A stretch of DNA of 47,145 bases from NCBI GenBank assembly GCA_934526185.1, contig CAKTAA010000010.1, forward strand, positions 1-47,145. Direction: 5' to 3'. This stretch comes from an uncultured Eubacteriales bacterium (lineage in GTDB: Bacteria; Bacillota; Clostridia; Oscillospirales; CAG-272). The notes beneath the pieces are model-generated. The model was given only the letters and a program-made list of their open reading frames with translations. It searched no databases and was not told where the DNA came from. Of this stretch, positions 17,284 through 27,151 are shown one piece after another. How positions within the stretch are numbered: the stretch's first letter is position 1; each line of letters begins with the position of its first letter. A program made the translations under genes and the position numbers.

Positions 17284-18153
17284 ATGGGAGAAAAAACATT
17301 TATATCCAGCAGGCAGAATCCGCTGATTGTTGCCTGCGGAAAATACCGGGATAAAAAATACCGGGATCGTGACGGCGTTTTTCTGTTTGAAGGAAGCAAG
17401 CTCCTCGGGGAGGCGCTGTCAGCGGGGATACAGCTCTGCCGCATTTTTGTTGCCGAGTCTGCTTTGACAAGGTATGCCTCCCTGATTGCCGACGCTCAAG
17501 CATATCCGTACAGCATTCCGGTATCGGTATGCACAGAGCCCGTTTATGCCAAAATTTCATGCGAAAATTCGCCTGAGGGCATTTTGTGTCTGGCAAAATA
17601 TATTGACAAATCCGTAAAATCCAATACAATATATAGAAGAAGGGAGACGGAATCGGCAGAGTGTGACCGCTTTCTTCTCTGCGACGGTGTCCGCGATCCC
17701 GGAAACCTCGGAACCATACTGCGCACGGCGGCTGCGTTTCGCTGGAACCGCATCGTGCTTTCCTCGGACTGCGCGGATGTATACCACTGGAAAACCGTGC
17801 GCGCATCCATGGGCGGTCTTTTTCGGTTGCAGATTGATATGGCAGGCGATCTTGCGTCTTATATTTCCTCCTTGAATAAGCTTGGCTGCCGCATTTATGC
17901 TGCTGAGGCTTCGTCCGGTGCATGCCGGATTGATACACTTCGGAAAACTGGAAAAATCGGCATGGTTGTTGGAAATGAGGGGCATGGAATCCGGAAATGC
18001 GTGTCAGATTTGTGCTGCGGTGCGGTATCAATTCCCATGCCCGGCGGTATGGAATCTCTGAACGCAGCGGTTGCCGCCTCACTACTTATGTGGGAGCTGA
18101 TACGGGAAAACAATTGCGGAAATGGCGTCGGCAGCAGTTCTTTTGATCAATAG
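17284..18153 (+). CDS. TrmH/SpoU-family RNA 2'-O-methyltransferase
   Basis: From 17284 the product has 289 residues. A substrate-binding N-terminal part (SRQNPLIVACGKYRDKKYRDR, typical of the rRNA-methylating branch) precedes a SPOUT domain with all three motifs: GVRDPGNLGTILRTAA (about 134-149), VVGNEGHGIR (about 227-236) and IPMPGGMESLNAAVAAS (about 249-265). These knotted enzymes methylate ribose 2'-OH using S-adenosylmethionine. The exact rRNA or tRNA target is not readable. An open frame extends back to 17179, but the family N-terminus begins at the ATG at 17284, so I use that start although its ribosome binding site is weak. In many Firmicutes a TrmH gene follows rplT, as here. Confidence 0.88.
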   Translation: MGEKTFISSRQNPLIVACGKYRDKKYRDRDGVFLFEGSKLLGEALSAGIQLCRIFVAESALTRYASLIADAQAYPYSIPVSVCTEPVYAKISCENSPEGILCLAKYIDKSVKSNTIYRRRETESAECDRFLLCDGVRDPGNLGTILRTAAAFRWNRIVLSSDCADVYHWKTVRASMGGLFRLQIDMAGDLASYISSLNKLGCRIYAAEASSGACRIDTLRKTGKIGMVVGNEGHGIRKCVSDLCCGAVSIPMPGGMESLNAAVAASLLMWELIRENNCGNGVGSSSFDQ

Positions 18154-18443
18154 AATAAACCTGTATCAATCTGTTTACCCATCTACAGCGCCGGAAAGGT
18201 ATGCCGCCCGGATTTTAGTAAAAAAACAACTGTTTGCAGGAAAGCTTCGGTTATGCGGTAAACGTCAGACAGTATATGTCCGGTTTTTGGTACCATAATC
18301 TGAAAAATAACGGCGGTGCGCGGTTTTGCCCGTCCCTTTATTCGGAAAAATATTCTTCGGTACACGGAGAATGTGGATCATAATACACACAAAAATAAAT
18401 CGGAAAGGACGAAAAAGAGCCTGCAGCTCTCAGGATGTGTAAA

Positions 18444-19763
18444 ATGACAGATAATGTGTATTGGATCTGGTTGTCTTTGACTTGCGGTCTGAATTGCGAT
18501 GTGGGGGTTCCGCTGCTCTCGGCATTCGGCTCACCCAAAAGTATTTATGAGGCTGATGCAAAAGCCTTTTCGGAGCTGAATTGGCTGAAGCCGGAGCTTA
18601 TTCGTTCGCTCAGCGACAAATCGCTGGAGCATGCCAAAAGACTGGAGGAATTCTGCATACGAAATACAATCGGTCTTTTGACGTATGACAATCCCTGTTA
18701 TCCGGAGAGGCTGCGCAGAATACGCCGCGCTCCCATTCTGCTTTACTATAAGGGGAAGCTTCCTAATATTGATACTTCGCTGTGTTTGGCGCTGGTGGGA
18801 ACCCGTTCAATGTCAGATTACGGCGGCCGTATGGCTTACCGTATCGGTTATGAACTTGCAGTCAGCGGGGCAGTGGTAGTCAGCGGTATGGCGCTCGGTA
18901 TAGATGGTATGGGGCATCAGGGGGCTCTCGATGCCAGAGGGCATACGATTGCGGTTCTGGGCTGCGGTATTGACCGTGTATATCCGCCGGAGCACAAAAA
19001 GCTGATGCAGGAAATATCCGAATACGGGACGGTTTTGACGGAATTTTCGCCGCATGCCGAACCGAAGGGAACCCATTTTCCCATACGAAACCGCATTATC
19101 AGCGGGCTTTGTCAGGGGACTGTCGTTGTAGAAGCTGCTGAAAAAAGCGGAGCTCTCATAACGGCTGCAGAGGCGCTGCAGCAGGGCAGAGATGTCTTTG
19201 CGCTGCCGGGAGAAATTGATAATCCGAGTTTTTCCGGAAACAACGCCCTTATCAAAGAGGGAGCCAAGCTGATTGAATCAGCCGAGGACATTTTACGCGA
19301 CTATAAATTTTTATACAGCGACACCGTCCATCCGGAAAGATTGAACGATTCCGAATATTTTGCATATTTTCAAGATAAGATAAAGTACAGGCGTGAGCCG
19401 CATGCCAAACGGACGCGCCGTTCGTCCGCGGTGGACTCTGTTCCGCCGTTTATTCCTTTCCCCGATACAGAAGAATTGGTTCCTGTAAAAAAGAAGTCGG
19501 CAGGTGGGGAAGCGGCCGAACCGGAATATCGCAGGGGAGAGCCGAATGCGGAGAAACAGAAAGAGGCGTTCAAGACACTTCCTGTCGGGCTGTCAGCGGA
19601 AGAAATGACGATCTATGCCGCGCTTGGCAAGCCCAAAACGGTTGATGAACTGACGGCAACCGAGATCCCGGTTGATAAAATTCTCACGATTTTAACCATT
19701 CTTGAGCTTGGCGGTCATGTCCGGGCACTGCCCGGCGGTTTTTACGAGAGAAAAAAGAATTAA
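18444..19763 (+). CDS. dprA: DNA-processing protein DprA (Smf)
   Basis: DprA binds incoming single-stranded DNA during natural transformation and loads RecA. The protein has 439 residues: an N-terminal helical part, a Rossmann-like DNA_processg_A domain with GTRSMSDYG (about 117), VSGMALGIDGMGHQGAL (about 146), GCGIDRVYPPEH (about 172) and FPIRNRIISGL (about 214), then a variable Lys/Glu-rich linker (about 310-375) and a C-terminal winged helix (LSAEEMTIYAALGKPKTVDEL onward). I chose the second ATG (18444) because AGG lies 9 bases upstream; 18435 is possible. It precedes topA, as in many Firmicutes. Confidence 0.95.
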   Translation: MTDNVYWIWLSLTCGLNCDVGVPLLSAFGSPKSIYEADAKAFSELNWLKPELIRSLSDKSLEHAKRLEEFCIRNTIGLLTYDNPCYPERLRRIRRAPILLYYKGKLPNIDTSLCLALVGTRSMSDYGGRMAYRIGYELAVSGAVVVSGMALGIDGMGHQGALDARGHTIAVLGCGIDRVYPPEHKKLMQEISEYGTVLTEFSPHAEPKGTHFPIRNRIISGLCQGTVVVEAAEKSGALITAAEALQQGRDVFALPGEIDNPSFSGNNALIKEGAKLIESAEDILRDYKFLYSDTVHPERLNDSEYFAYFQDKIKYRREPHAKRTRRSSAVDSVPPFIPFPDTEELVPVKKKSAGGEAAEPEYRRGEPNAEKQKEAFKTLPVGLSAEEMTIYAALGKPKTVDELTATEIPVDKILTILTILELGGHVRALPGGFYERKKN

Positions 19764-19783
19764 CGGCTTGTTGTCTGCCGCCG

Positions 19784-19814
19784 GTGACAGCTTTAGTTCA
19801 TTGCGTTATATAAT
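19784..19814 (+). promoter_or_regulatory. Candidate topA promoter
   Basis: GTGACA (19784-19789) and a perfect TATAAT (19809-19814) are separated by 19 bases, slightly wide. The leader of about 120 bases contains GC-rich complementary blocks (GCGGC near 19845 and GCCGC near 19870). Confidence 0.45.
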
Positions 19815-19941
19815 ATTGAATGTAAGGGATTTCCTCAGCCGTCATGCGGCCTGAACTCCTACGGTGTGCCGCCGCAGCCGGTGAGTGTCAGGGAAATCAG
19901 ATCCTTGCAGGTGCGGCTGGCAGAACGGAGATAATTGAACA

Positions 19942-22218
19942 ATGGCGAATTTAGTGATAGTGGAATCTCCTGCAAAGGCAAGTACCATTAAGGGCTATTT
20001 AGGCTCCGGCTACAAGGTAGTTGCCTCCAAAGGACATGTCCGTGATTTGCCTAAGAGCACCTTGGGCATCGACATTGAGGACAATTTCCGCCCGAAATAT
20101 ATCAATATCCGCGGAAAGGGTCCATTGATAAAGGATTTGAAGAAAGAGGCAAAATCCGCCTCCAAGGTCTTTTTGGCAACCGACCCTGACCGCGAGGGAG
20201 AGGCGATTTCCTGGCACTTGGCAGCGGCTTTGGGGCTCGATCCGGCAAAAACAAAACGCGTGACATTTAACGAAATTACAAAATCGGCAATTCGTGATGC
20301 AATCAAAGCGCCGAGAGATATCGATATGGCGCTGGTAAACTCTCAGCAAACCCGCCGGATTCTCGATCGCATTGTGGGCTACAAGCTCAGTCCGTTCCTA
20401 TGGAAATCCGTGAAAAGCGGACTCTCCGCCGGCCGTGTGCTTTCCGTGGCTACTCGCGTCATTGTAGACAGAGAAGCGGAAATTCGGGCGTTTTGTCCGG
20501 AGGAATACTGGACCATCGACGCAGAGCTGAGCGGTGAAAAAAATGCTATCGTCAAAACAAAATTTTTCGGCGACCGTTCGGGAAAAATTGAGCTGCATAA
20601 CCAATCTGAAGCGGACACCGTGGTGACGGCAGTCGGCGACGGACCGTTTACCGTTGCTTCGGTAAAAAAGGCGCTGCGGTACAAAAATCCGGCCCCGCCC
20701 TTTATCACTTCCACGCTGCAGCAGGAGGCATACCGCCGGCTCTCTTTCCAGTCACAGCGTATCATGCGGGTTGCCCAGGAGCTGTACGAAGGGGTGGATT
20801 TGGGGCACGAGAACGGAGGCGTACAGGGCTTGATAAGCTACATGCGTACCGACTCCCTGCGTATTTCCGGCGAGGCGATGGAAGCCGCAAAAGCTTTTAT
20901 CTGTGAGAAATACGGTGACAAATTTTACCCGGAACAGCCGCGCGTTTACAAATCCAAAAACAACGCTCAGGACGCTCACGAGGCCATTCGTCCTTCCAAC
21001 ATGAAATTTGAGCCTGAGACCATCAAAAAATATCTGACGCCCGATCAGTTCAAGCTATACCGCCTGATTTGGAATCGGTTTCTTGCCAGCCAGATGCAGA
21101 GCGCTGAGCTGGATACAATTACGGCGGAGCTGGAGGCGGGCGGATATCTGTTTCATACCAGCGGTTACACTGTGAAATTCAAGGGATATATGACTGTATA
21201 CGAGGAAACCGAGGAGGCGGCCGTATCTCCAAAGGATGATGCTCCGCAGAAGAGCACGAAGCTTCCGGCGCTGGCTGAGGGGGATATTCTGCCGATGCAA
21301 AAGATACTGCCGGCGCAGCATTTTACTGAGCCGCCTCCGCGCTATTCGGATGCGACGCTGATCAAATTCCTTGAAGAAAAGGGGATAGGCAGACCGAGTA
21401 CGTATACGCCGATTATAACGAATATCATTGCGCGAGGATATGTTACCCGCGAGGGCAAGACGCTGAAGCCTACGCCGCTCGGCGAGGTGACCAACCGGCT
21501 GATGATGGAGCATTTTCCCTCTATTGTGGATTATGCGTTTACAGCAAAAATGGAGACGCAGCTCGACGAGGTGGCGCATGGCGAGGTATCCACTGAGCAG
21601 ATTCTGGGTGAATTTTACGGGGATTTTGAAAAACAGCTCGAAAATGCAGAGGCCCAGGTATCACATGAATCCATTGAGGTGCCTGTAGAGGAAACGGATC
21701 AGATCTGCGATAAATGCGGCGCGAAAATGATCGTGAAAAACGGCAGATTCGGAAAATTTGCAGCCTGCCCAAATTATCCGGAATGTAAAAATACGATGCC
21801 TCTGGACAACGACGGCAAGCCAGCGCCAAAGGATGCCGTTATCGAAAAAACGGACAAAAAATGTGAGATATGCGGCAGCGATATGGTGTTGAGGGCTGGC
21901 CGGTACGGGAATTTTTATGCCTGCTCTCATTATCCTGAATGTAAATTCACAAAGCCGGTGTACAGAGAAACTGGCGTCAACTGCCCGCTTTGCGGCGGAA
22001 AAGTCGTGCAGAAGCGCGGCAAGCGAAACGCAATTTTTTATAGCTGTGAAAATTATCCGACCTGTTCCTTTTCCTCTTGGGATATGCCGAGCGAGGAGAA
22101 GTGTCCGCAGTGCGGCAAGCCGCTGTTTTTAAAAAAGGCAAAGCAGTATCTCTACTGTCAGGACAAAGCCTGCGGATACCGTAAAGATTTGGAGCCGGAT
22201 GCACAGGAAACCAATTAA
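19942..22218 (+). CDS. topA: DNA topoisomerase I
   Basis: This type IA topoisomerase of 758 residues relaxes negative supercoils by single-strand passage. The Toprim domain shows VESPAKA (7-13) and DPDREGEAISWHL (about 81-93). The active-site tyrosine lies in SYMRTDSLRIS near residue 299. Four C-terminal C4 zinc ribbons follow: CDKCG...CPNYPEC, CEICG...CSHYPEC, CPLCG...CENYPTC and CPQCG...CQDKAC. The start is supported by GGAG 11 bases upstream. In Firmicutes topA commonly sits between dprA and trmFO, the order seen here with one extra gene. A terminator overlaps its stop codon. Confidence 0.97.
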   Translation: MANLVIVESPAKASTIKGYLGSGYKVVASKGHVRDLPKSTLGIDIEDNFRPKYINIRGKGPLIKDLKKEAKSASKVFLATDPDREGEAISWHLAAALGLDPAKTKRVTFNEITKSAIRDAIKAPRDIDMALVNSQQTRRILDRIVGYKLSPFLWKSVKSGLSAGRVLSVATRVIVDREAEIRAFCPEEYWTIDAELSGEKNAIVKTKFFGDRSGKIELHNQSEADTVVTAVGDGPFTVASVKKALRYKNPAPPFITSTLQQEAYRRLSFQSQRIMRVAQELYEGVDLGHENGGVQGLISYMRTDSLRISGEAMEAAKAFICEKYGDKFYPEQPRVYKSKNNAQDAHEAIRPSNMKFEPETIKKYLTPDQFKLYRLIWNRFLASQMQSAELDTITAELEAGGYLFHTSGYTVKFKGYMTVYEETEEAAVSPKDDAPQKSTKLPALAEGDILPMQKILPAQHFTEPPPRYSDATLIKFLEEKGIGRPSTYTPIITNIIARGYVTREGKTLKPTPLGEVTNRLMMEHFPSIVDYAFTAKMETQLDEVAHGEVSTEQILGEFYGDFEKQLENAEAQVSHESIEVPVEETDQICDKCGAKMIVKNGRFGKFAACPNYPECKNTMPLDNDGKPAPKDAVIEKTDKKCEICGSDMVLRAGRYGNFYACSHYPECKFTKPVYRETGVNCPLCGGKVVQKRGKRNAIFYSCENYPTCSFSSWDMPSEEKCPQCGKPLFLKKAKQYLYCQDKACGYRKDLEPDAQETN

Positions 22219-22241
22219 AACCGCTTTCTGTCTGCGGTTTT
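22217..22241 (+). terminator. Terminator overlapping the topA stop
   Basis: AAAACCGC (22217-22224) pairs perfectly with GCGGTTTT (22234-22241). The stem begins within the topA stop codon region and ends in four T residues, so it has a short U tail. Confidence 0.65.
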
Positions 22242-22307
22242 GTGGAACAAATCATCCGATTTACCTGTATTTCTTTATTGCTGCGGCCAAACGGAGGCAT
22301 ACCTATC

Positions 22308-23441
22308 ATGGAACAGGGACGTTTTGAACCGGAATGCGCGCGAAATGCGTCGTTCGAAAAATTGCCGTCTGTCTCGGAATCTCATATGTCTGAGGGGCGG
22401 CGTCATATCAATATTCCGATTTTTCTGCCGCAATATGGCTGCCGTCATCGGTGTGTATACTGCAGCCAGGAGAAGATTACGGGAAAAAAGGGGCCAAAGC
22501 CCGGTGAAATTGCAGATGAAATCCGAAAAATTTTGGCAACAGTAGGGCGAGTCGGGACAGATATCGAGATTGCTTTCTTCGGCGGAAGCTTTACGGCGCT
22601 GCCGCGGCAGGAGATGACGGCATATCTGGAAACGGCGGCTGTGTTTGTCAGAGCAGGGGAGGCGGACGGCATCCGCCTTTCCACGCGGCCGGACGCCATT
22701 GACGGGGAGATTCTCGATATACTGAAGGATTACGGGGTGGGGACGATTGAGCTTGGCATTCAGAGCATGAGTGACAGTGTACTCGAAAGGTGCGGGAGAG
22801 GTCATACAGCCGAAGACACCCGCCGGGCCTGCCGGGCAATTACCGGACGCGGCTTTGCTCTGGTGGGGCAGATGATGACCGGGCTGCCCGGCTCCTCTGC
22901 TGAGGACGAAAAATTGACCGCCGCGGAGATTGCCGCTATGGGCGCTTCTGCGGCCCGTATTTATCCGACCGTTGTCTTTGAGGGGACGCTCCTTGCCGGA
23001 ATGATGCGCAGTGGTGTTTACATCCCGCCGTCTTATGAGGAATCTGTCATGCGTGCCGCGGGTGCGCTCCGCATTTTCGCGGACAGAGGGATACCAGTGA
23101 TACGGATCGGTTTGTGCGAGAGCGAATCTCTGCACACGTCCGGGGGAATTGTTGCGGGAGCCTACGTCCCGTCTATGGGAGAGGAGATTCGCAGTGAGGT
23201 CTGGTTTTCGCTTGCGGACGAGGCTCTGTCAGCCGCACAGCTCCCGAAAGACAGCCCGGTGACGCTCTGCGTTCCGAAAGGCGCGGTATCTCAGATGACG
23301 GGCAGGGGACGTGGGATTCTGAGAAGGCTGGAAAACAGATATTCGCTTGCGAAAATACATGTGAGGGGTGAGGATATATCTCCCTGGCATCTGACGCTTG
23401 CTGTCGAATCAGCGGCCGCCGCTGATCCGGCATCCTCCTGA
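22308..23441 (+). CDS. Radical SAM protein, Elp3/HemN-like
   Basis: From the ATG at 22308 the product has 377 residues, with GGAGG 10 bases upstream; an open frame back to 22242 lacks such a site. The iron-sulfur motif is CRHRCVYC (about 45-52, C-x3-C-x2-C), the spacing shared by radical SAM enzymes. FFGGSFTALP, LSTRPDAID and TIELGIQSMSD are the segments typical of Elp3-related proteins. There is no acetyltransferase domain, so it is not full Elp3. Related clostridial genes lie near rnc and smc, and here it sits between topA and trmFO, two genes ahead of plsX. A tRNA-modification role is plausible given trmFO next door, but the substrate is unknown. Confidence 0.85.
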   Translation: MEQGRFEPECARNASFEKLPSVSESHMSEGRRHINIPIFLPQYGCRHRCVYCSQEKITGKKGPKPGEIADEIRKILATVGRVGTDIEIAFFGGSFTALPRQEMTAYLETAAVFVRAGEADGIRLSTRPDAIDGEILDILKDYGVGTIELGIQSMSDSVLERCGRGHTAEDTRRACRAITGRGFALVGQMMTGLPGSSAEDEKLTAAEIAAMGASAARIYPTVVFEGTLLAGMMRSGVYIPPSYEESVMRAAGALRIFADRGIPVIRIGLCESESLHTSGGIVAGAYVPSMGEEIRSEVWFSLADEALSAAQLPKDSPVTLCVPKGAVSQMTGRGRGILRRLENRYSLAKIHVRGEDISPWHLTLAVESAAAADPASS

Positions 23442-23649
23442 ATTTTACAGGTTGAAACGCGTCGGCTGTTTCGAAGCCGTCTGATTCTTTTCCCGATATG
23501 CTGTAAAAGCGGTATAGGACCGATACATATCTGTGAAGCAGAATCGCCTTGGTGTGAAAGATATTTTACAGGAATGCCGCCTGTATCCGTCGCTTTCCGG
23601 AGCTGCGGGCGAGAAAAGCGAAGAAAAGCTGAGGAAAGGAACTAATTTG

Positions 23650-24978
23650 ATGGAATTGCATGTATACGGGGGCGGACTGGCAGGCTGTGAAGCCGCGTGG
23701 CAGGCGGCCAGACGTGGAATTTTCGTCAGGTTGTTTGAAATGAAGCCGAAAAAGTTTTCGCCGGCTCATCACTCGCCGGGGTTTGCGGAATTGGTTTGTT
23801 CGAACTCTTTGAGATCGGCGCAGACAACAAATGCGGTAGGACTTCTCAAGGAGGAGATGCGGCTTTTGGGATCGCTTGTCATGGAGGCAGCGGATCAAAC
23901 ACAGGTGCCGGCGGGCTCGGCGCTTGCCGTTGATCGGGAGGCCTTCTCCGTCTATATTACGGAAAAGCTGGAAGCCTGTCCTTTTATAGAAATTGTTCGT
24001 GAGGAGATTACCTCAATTTCAGACAATGCGGTTGCCATAGTCGCTACGGGACCGCTGACCTCCGATACTTTTGCAGATTATCTGCAATCGTTTGTCGGGT
24101 ACGAAAGCCTTTCGTTTTTTGATGCCGCTGCGCCCATTGTGGATGCGGCGACAGTCGATAGGAACAAGGCTTTTCTGGCTTCCCGATACGGCAAAGGGGA
24201 GGCGGCCTATCTCAATTGTCCTATGACAAAAGAAGAATACGATCGCTTTTATGAGGCGCTTGTATCAGCGCCGGAGGCGCCGCTCAAGGATTTTGACAGG
24301 GAATCGCAGAAACTCAAGGTTTTTGAGGGGTGTATGCCGGTGGAAGTTATGGCGCGGCGCGGCTATGAAACACTGCTTTACGGACCGATGAAGCCAGTAG
24401 GACTCCCGGATCCCAGAACCGGACGCGAAGCGTACGCCGTGCTGCAGCTTCGGGCAGAGAATCGTGAAAAAACCATGTACAATATGGTGGGTTTTCAAAC
24501 GCATCTCACCTTTGAAGCGCAGAAGCAGGTGTTCCGTCTGATACCCGGTCTGGAGAAAGCTGAGTTCATGCGGTACGGCGTGATGCATCGCAACACGTTT
24601 CTGAATTCTCCGAAACTCTTGGCGCCGGATTATTCCATGCGGGAACGCGGGAATGTTTTTTTTGCAGGTCAGATGACAGGCGTAGAGGGATATGTGGAAT
24701 CCGCTGCCTCAGGGCTGGTGGCTGGTATCAATGCAGCCCGCAGAATTTCCGGAGCGGAGCCGTTCTTCTTTTCTGCGGAAAGCATTATCGGTGCCCTGGC
24801 CGCCTATGTAGCCGGCGGTCAGAGTGCGGATTTTCAGCCGATGAACGCCAATTTCGGTTTGATTGCGGCCCTCGGGGAGCGCGTCAGGGGCGGAAAACGC
24901 GCACGGCTACAGCGGTATGCAGAACGTTCGCTTTCCTATATTACCCGAGCTGTATCGGAGCTTGATTTAAGCGTTTAA
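23650..24978 (+). CDS. trmFO: TrmFO, folate/FAD-dependent tRNA uracil-54 C5-methyltransferase
   Basis: TrmFO makes 5-methyluridine at position 54 of tRNA using methylene-tetrahydrofolate and FADH2. The Rossmann FAD-binding motif GGGLAGCEAAWQAARRG opens the protein (about 7-23), then FEMKPKKFSPAHHSPGFAELVCSNSLRS, GCMPVEVMARRG and FAGQMTGVEGYVESAASGLVAG follow, all family hallmarks. The product has 442 residues, normal for the family. A longer frame starts at 23533, but the ATG at 23650 has GAGGAAAGGA about 9 bases upstream and the conserved N-terminus begins there. A hairpin terminator follows at 25027. Confidence 0.95.
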   Translation: MELHVYGGGLAGCEAAWQAARRGIFVRLFEMKPKKFSPAHHSPGFAELVCSNSLRSAQTTNAVGLLKEEMRLLGSLVMEAADQTQVPAGSALAVDREAFSVYITEKLEACPFIEIVREEITSISDNAVAIVATGPLTSDTFADYLQSFVGYESLSFFDAAAPIVDAATVDRNKAFLASRYGKGEAAYLNCPMTKEEYDRFYEALVSAPEAPLKDFDRESQKLKVFEGCMPVEVMARRGYETLLYGPMKPVGLPDPRTGREAYAVLQLRAENREKTMYNMVGFQTHLTFEAQKQVFRLIPGLEKAEFMRYGVMHRNTFLNSPKLLAPDYSMRERGNVFFAGQMTGVEGYVESAASGLVAGINAARRISGAEPFFFSAESIIGALAAYVAGGQSADFQPMNANFGLIAALGERVRGGKRARLQRYAERSLSYITRAVSELDLSV

Positions 24979-25026
24979 ACAGCCGGATCCAGCGATGAAA
25001 CAGGCAAAAGACAGCCGAAATGAAAG

Positions 25027-25066
25027 AAAATCCGCTTTTTGCCGCTTAAGGTGTGCGGATTTTATT
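25027..25066 (+). terminator. Terminator between trmFO and plsX
   Basis: AAAATCCGC (25027-25035) pairs perfectly with GCGGATTTT (25055-25063) around a 19-base loop, giving a stem ending in T residues. It lies about 50 bases after the trmFO stop. Confidence 0.7.
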
Positions 25067-25115
25067 AGAGCGGTGAAGCTGAACGGAATAAAAGAAAAGG
25101 AGTTCAAGGGAGTCT

Positions 25116-26153
25116 ATGAAAATAATCATTGACGCTATGGGGGGAGACAATGCGCCGGGGGAAATTGTACGCGGTGCTGCCTTGGCTGCGAAGGAGCTGA
25201 AAGCTTCTGTTATACTCGTAGGAAATGAATCGATAATTCGACGGGAGCTCGGTGCGTGCGGTGATCAGAATCTTATCGGGGCGGGACTTGAGCTTGTGCA
25301 TGCCGACGAGGTAATTACCATGGAGGATGATCCCTTTGACGTGGTGCGAAAGAAAAAGAAATCCTCCATGGCAGTGGGGCTGCGGATGCTGGCTGACGGC
25401 AAAGGGGATGCGTTTGTCGGCGCGGGCAATACGGGCGCGCTGTTCACGGGCGCTACGATGATTGTCCGGGCCTGTAAGGGTATCCGGCGCGCGGCGATTG
25501 CAACCGTCATTCCGTTCGAGAGACCGATGCTGCTTTTGGATTCCGGGGCGAATATTGTGGTGACCGCAGAATACATGGAGCAGTTTGCCTTTATGGGTGC
25601 GATTTATATGGAAAAAATTTGCGGGGTGAAGAATCCGGCGGTCGGACTTTTGAACAACGGTACGGAGGCGCATAAGGGAACACCGGTATATGTGGAGACA
25701 CATGAGCTTCTCGCCAGGTCACCTTCTCTGAATTTTGTCGGCAACGTCGAAGGAAAGGATTTACCGAAAGGCAAATGTGATGTCCTGGTAGCCGACGGTT
25801 TTACCGGAAACGTAACCCTGAAGCTGGTGGAGGGAATGGGCGCTTTCATGATGAAAAAGATAAAGTCCCTGTTCCTCTCGAATATCGCCACAAAAATGAC
25901 GGCGCTTTTTATGAAAAAGCAGTTTATGCAGCTGAAAAAGGATTTTGACGCCTCCGAGTACGGCGGCTCGCCCTTTCTCGGCATCTCAAAGCCGGTCATC
26001 AAGGCGCATGGCAGCTCTGATGCGCTGGCCATTAAAAACGCTGTCAGGCAGGCGATGGCGTATATTGACACAGGCGTGACAGAGGAGATTGCACGCCGTG
26101 CAGAAAAATATGTCAAACGCAAGCCCGGCGATACCGAGGAGCGTTCGGAGTAA
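25116..26153 (+). CDS. plsX: Phosphate acyltransferase PlsX
   Basis: PlsX converts acyl-ACP to acyl-phosphate, the first step of phosphatidic acid synthesis with PlsY. The protein has 345 residues, starts MKIIIDAMGGDNAPGEIVRGA and shows GAGNTGALFTGA, LLDSGANIV and GGSPFLGISKPVIKAHGSSDA, all typical. AAAGGAG and GGGAG sites precede the ATG. In most Firmicutes acpP lies between plsX and rnc, but here the 263 bases before rnc hold no acyl-carrier gene. The protein works at the membrane surface and is linked to the rnc-smc-ftsY block downstream. Confidence 0.96.
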   Translation: MKIIIDAMGGDNAPGEIVRGAALAAKELKASVILVGNESIIRRELGACGDQNLIGAGLELVHADEVITMEDDPFDVVRKKKKSSMAVGLRMLADGKGDAFVGAGNTGALFTGATMIVRACKGIRRAAIATVIPFERPMLLLDSGANIVVTAEYMEQFAFMGAIYMEKICGVKNPAVGLLNNGTEAHKGTPVYVETHELLARSPSLNFVGNVEGKDLPKGKCDVLVADGFTGNVTLKLVEGMGAFMMKKIKSLFLSNIATKMTALFMKKQFMQLKKDFDASEYGGSPFLGISKPVIKAHGSSDALAIKNAVRQAMAYIDTGVTEEIARRAEKYVKRKPGDTEERSE

Positions 26154-26416
26154 ATTGCCGGCGCCAAAGGCATAATATTCTTGGTATATATATTCTTTGA
26201 AAACGCAGCGGACGAGCCGATCGGCTTTGGTGAAGAACAGCTTCGTCAATGCAAAGCTGCCGCTCAAACTGGGATGTAAACGACTGCTCGAAATTGGCAG
26301 TCTGAACAATCCGGCGGGCCGTTAAACGGAAGAAAACAGTGCATACAATGCGCGCAGTTTCCAATCCGCACATCCGGAGAAAGGAATCCTTTGCCGCGGC
26401 AGAGGTACGGAGAAAA

Positions 26417-27151
26417 ATGCAGGACAAGCGTCAAATACAGGAAAAGGAGTATCCCCTTGAGGAGGGGCTTCTGGAGAATACGATAGGCTATCATTTTAAA
26501 ACACCGGCGCTTCTGAAAGAAGCACTGACACACTCCTCCTATGCAAATGAACTGAAAACAAAGAATTTGTCGTGTATATGCAATGAACGCCTTGAATTTT
26601 TCGGAGATAGTATTTTGTCCATCATTGTAAGCGAATATTTGTTCGAACGGTTTGAGGATTTGCCTGAGGGGAGTTTGACCAAGCTGAGGGCGTCTGTTGT
26701 TTGCGAGGACGCTTTGTATAAATATGCCTCCAACATACGGCTGGGCGATTACCTGTATCTGGGCCACGGGGAGGAGCAGACCAACGGCCGTCAGCGCAAA
26801 TCAATTCTTGCCGATGCCTTTGAAGCACTGCTTGCAGCGATGTATCTTGACAGCGGAAAGGCTGAGGTACAAAGGTTTTTAATGCCTTTTGTCAAGGCGG
26901 ATATCGAAAATATGAAGCATATGAAAACCGTCGATTATAAAACGCTGCTGCAGCAGATTGTTCAGCAGCAGCCGACGGAAATGCTGGAATATGTGCTTGT
27001 CAGAGAATCAGGCCCGGATCACGACAAGGTTTTTGAAACAGAGGCCAGGTTGAACAGCAATGTCATTGGCCGCGGCATCGGGAAAAGCAAACGGGAATCG
27101 GAGCAGCTTGCCGCCTATGAAGCGCTGCGGCTTTTTGGGGAGAATGTCTAA
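26417..27151 (+). CDS. rnc: Ribonuclease III
   Basis: RNase III cleaves double-stranded RNA to process rRNA precursors and some mRNAs. The endonuclease domain carries the signature ERLEFFGDSIL (about 57-67), with downstream acidic residues in ILADAFEALLAAMYLDSG. A double-stranded RNA-binding domain fills the C-terminus (about 165-240, ending KSKRESEQLAAYEALRLF). The ATG at 26417 gives 244 residues, the usual length, and has GGAG about 5 bases upstream. The frame is open back to 26339 but the extra 26 residues look non-homologous. It stands ahead of smc in the standard rnc-smc-ftsY order. Confidence 0.95.
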   Translation: MQDKRQIQEKEYPLEEGLLENTIGYHFKTPALLKEALTHSSYANELKTKNLSCICNERLEFFGDSILSIIVSEYLFERFEDLPEGSLTKLRASVVCEDALYKYASNIRLGDYLYLGHGEEQTNGRQRKSILADAFEALLAAMYLDSGKAEVQRFLMPFVKADIENMKHMKTVDYKTLLQQIVQQQPTEMLEYVLVRESGPDHDKVFETEARLNSNVIGRGIGKSKRESEQLAAYEALRLFGENV

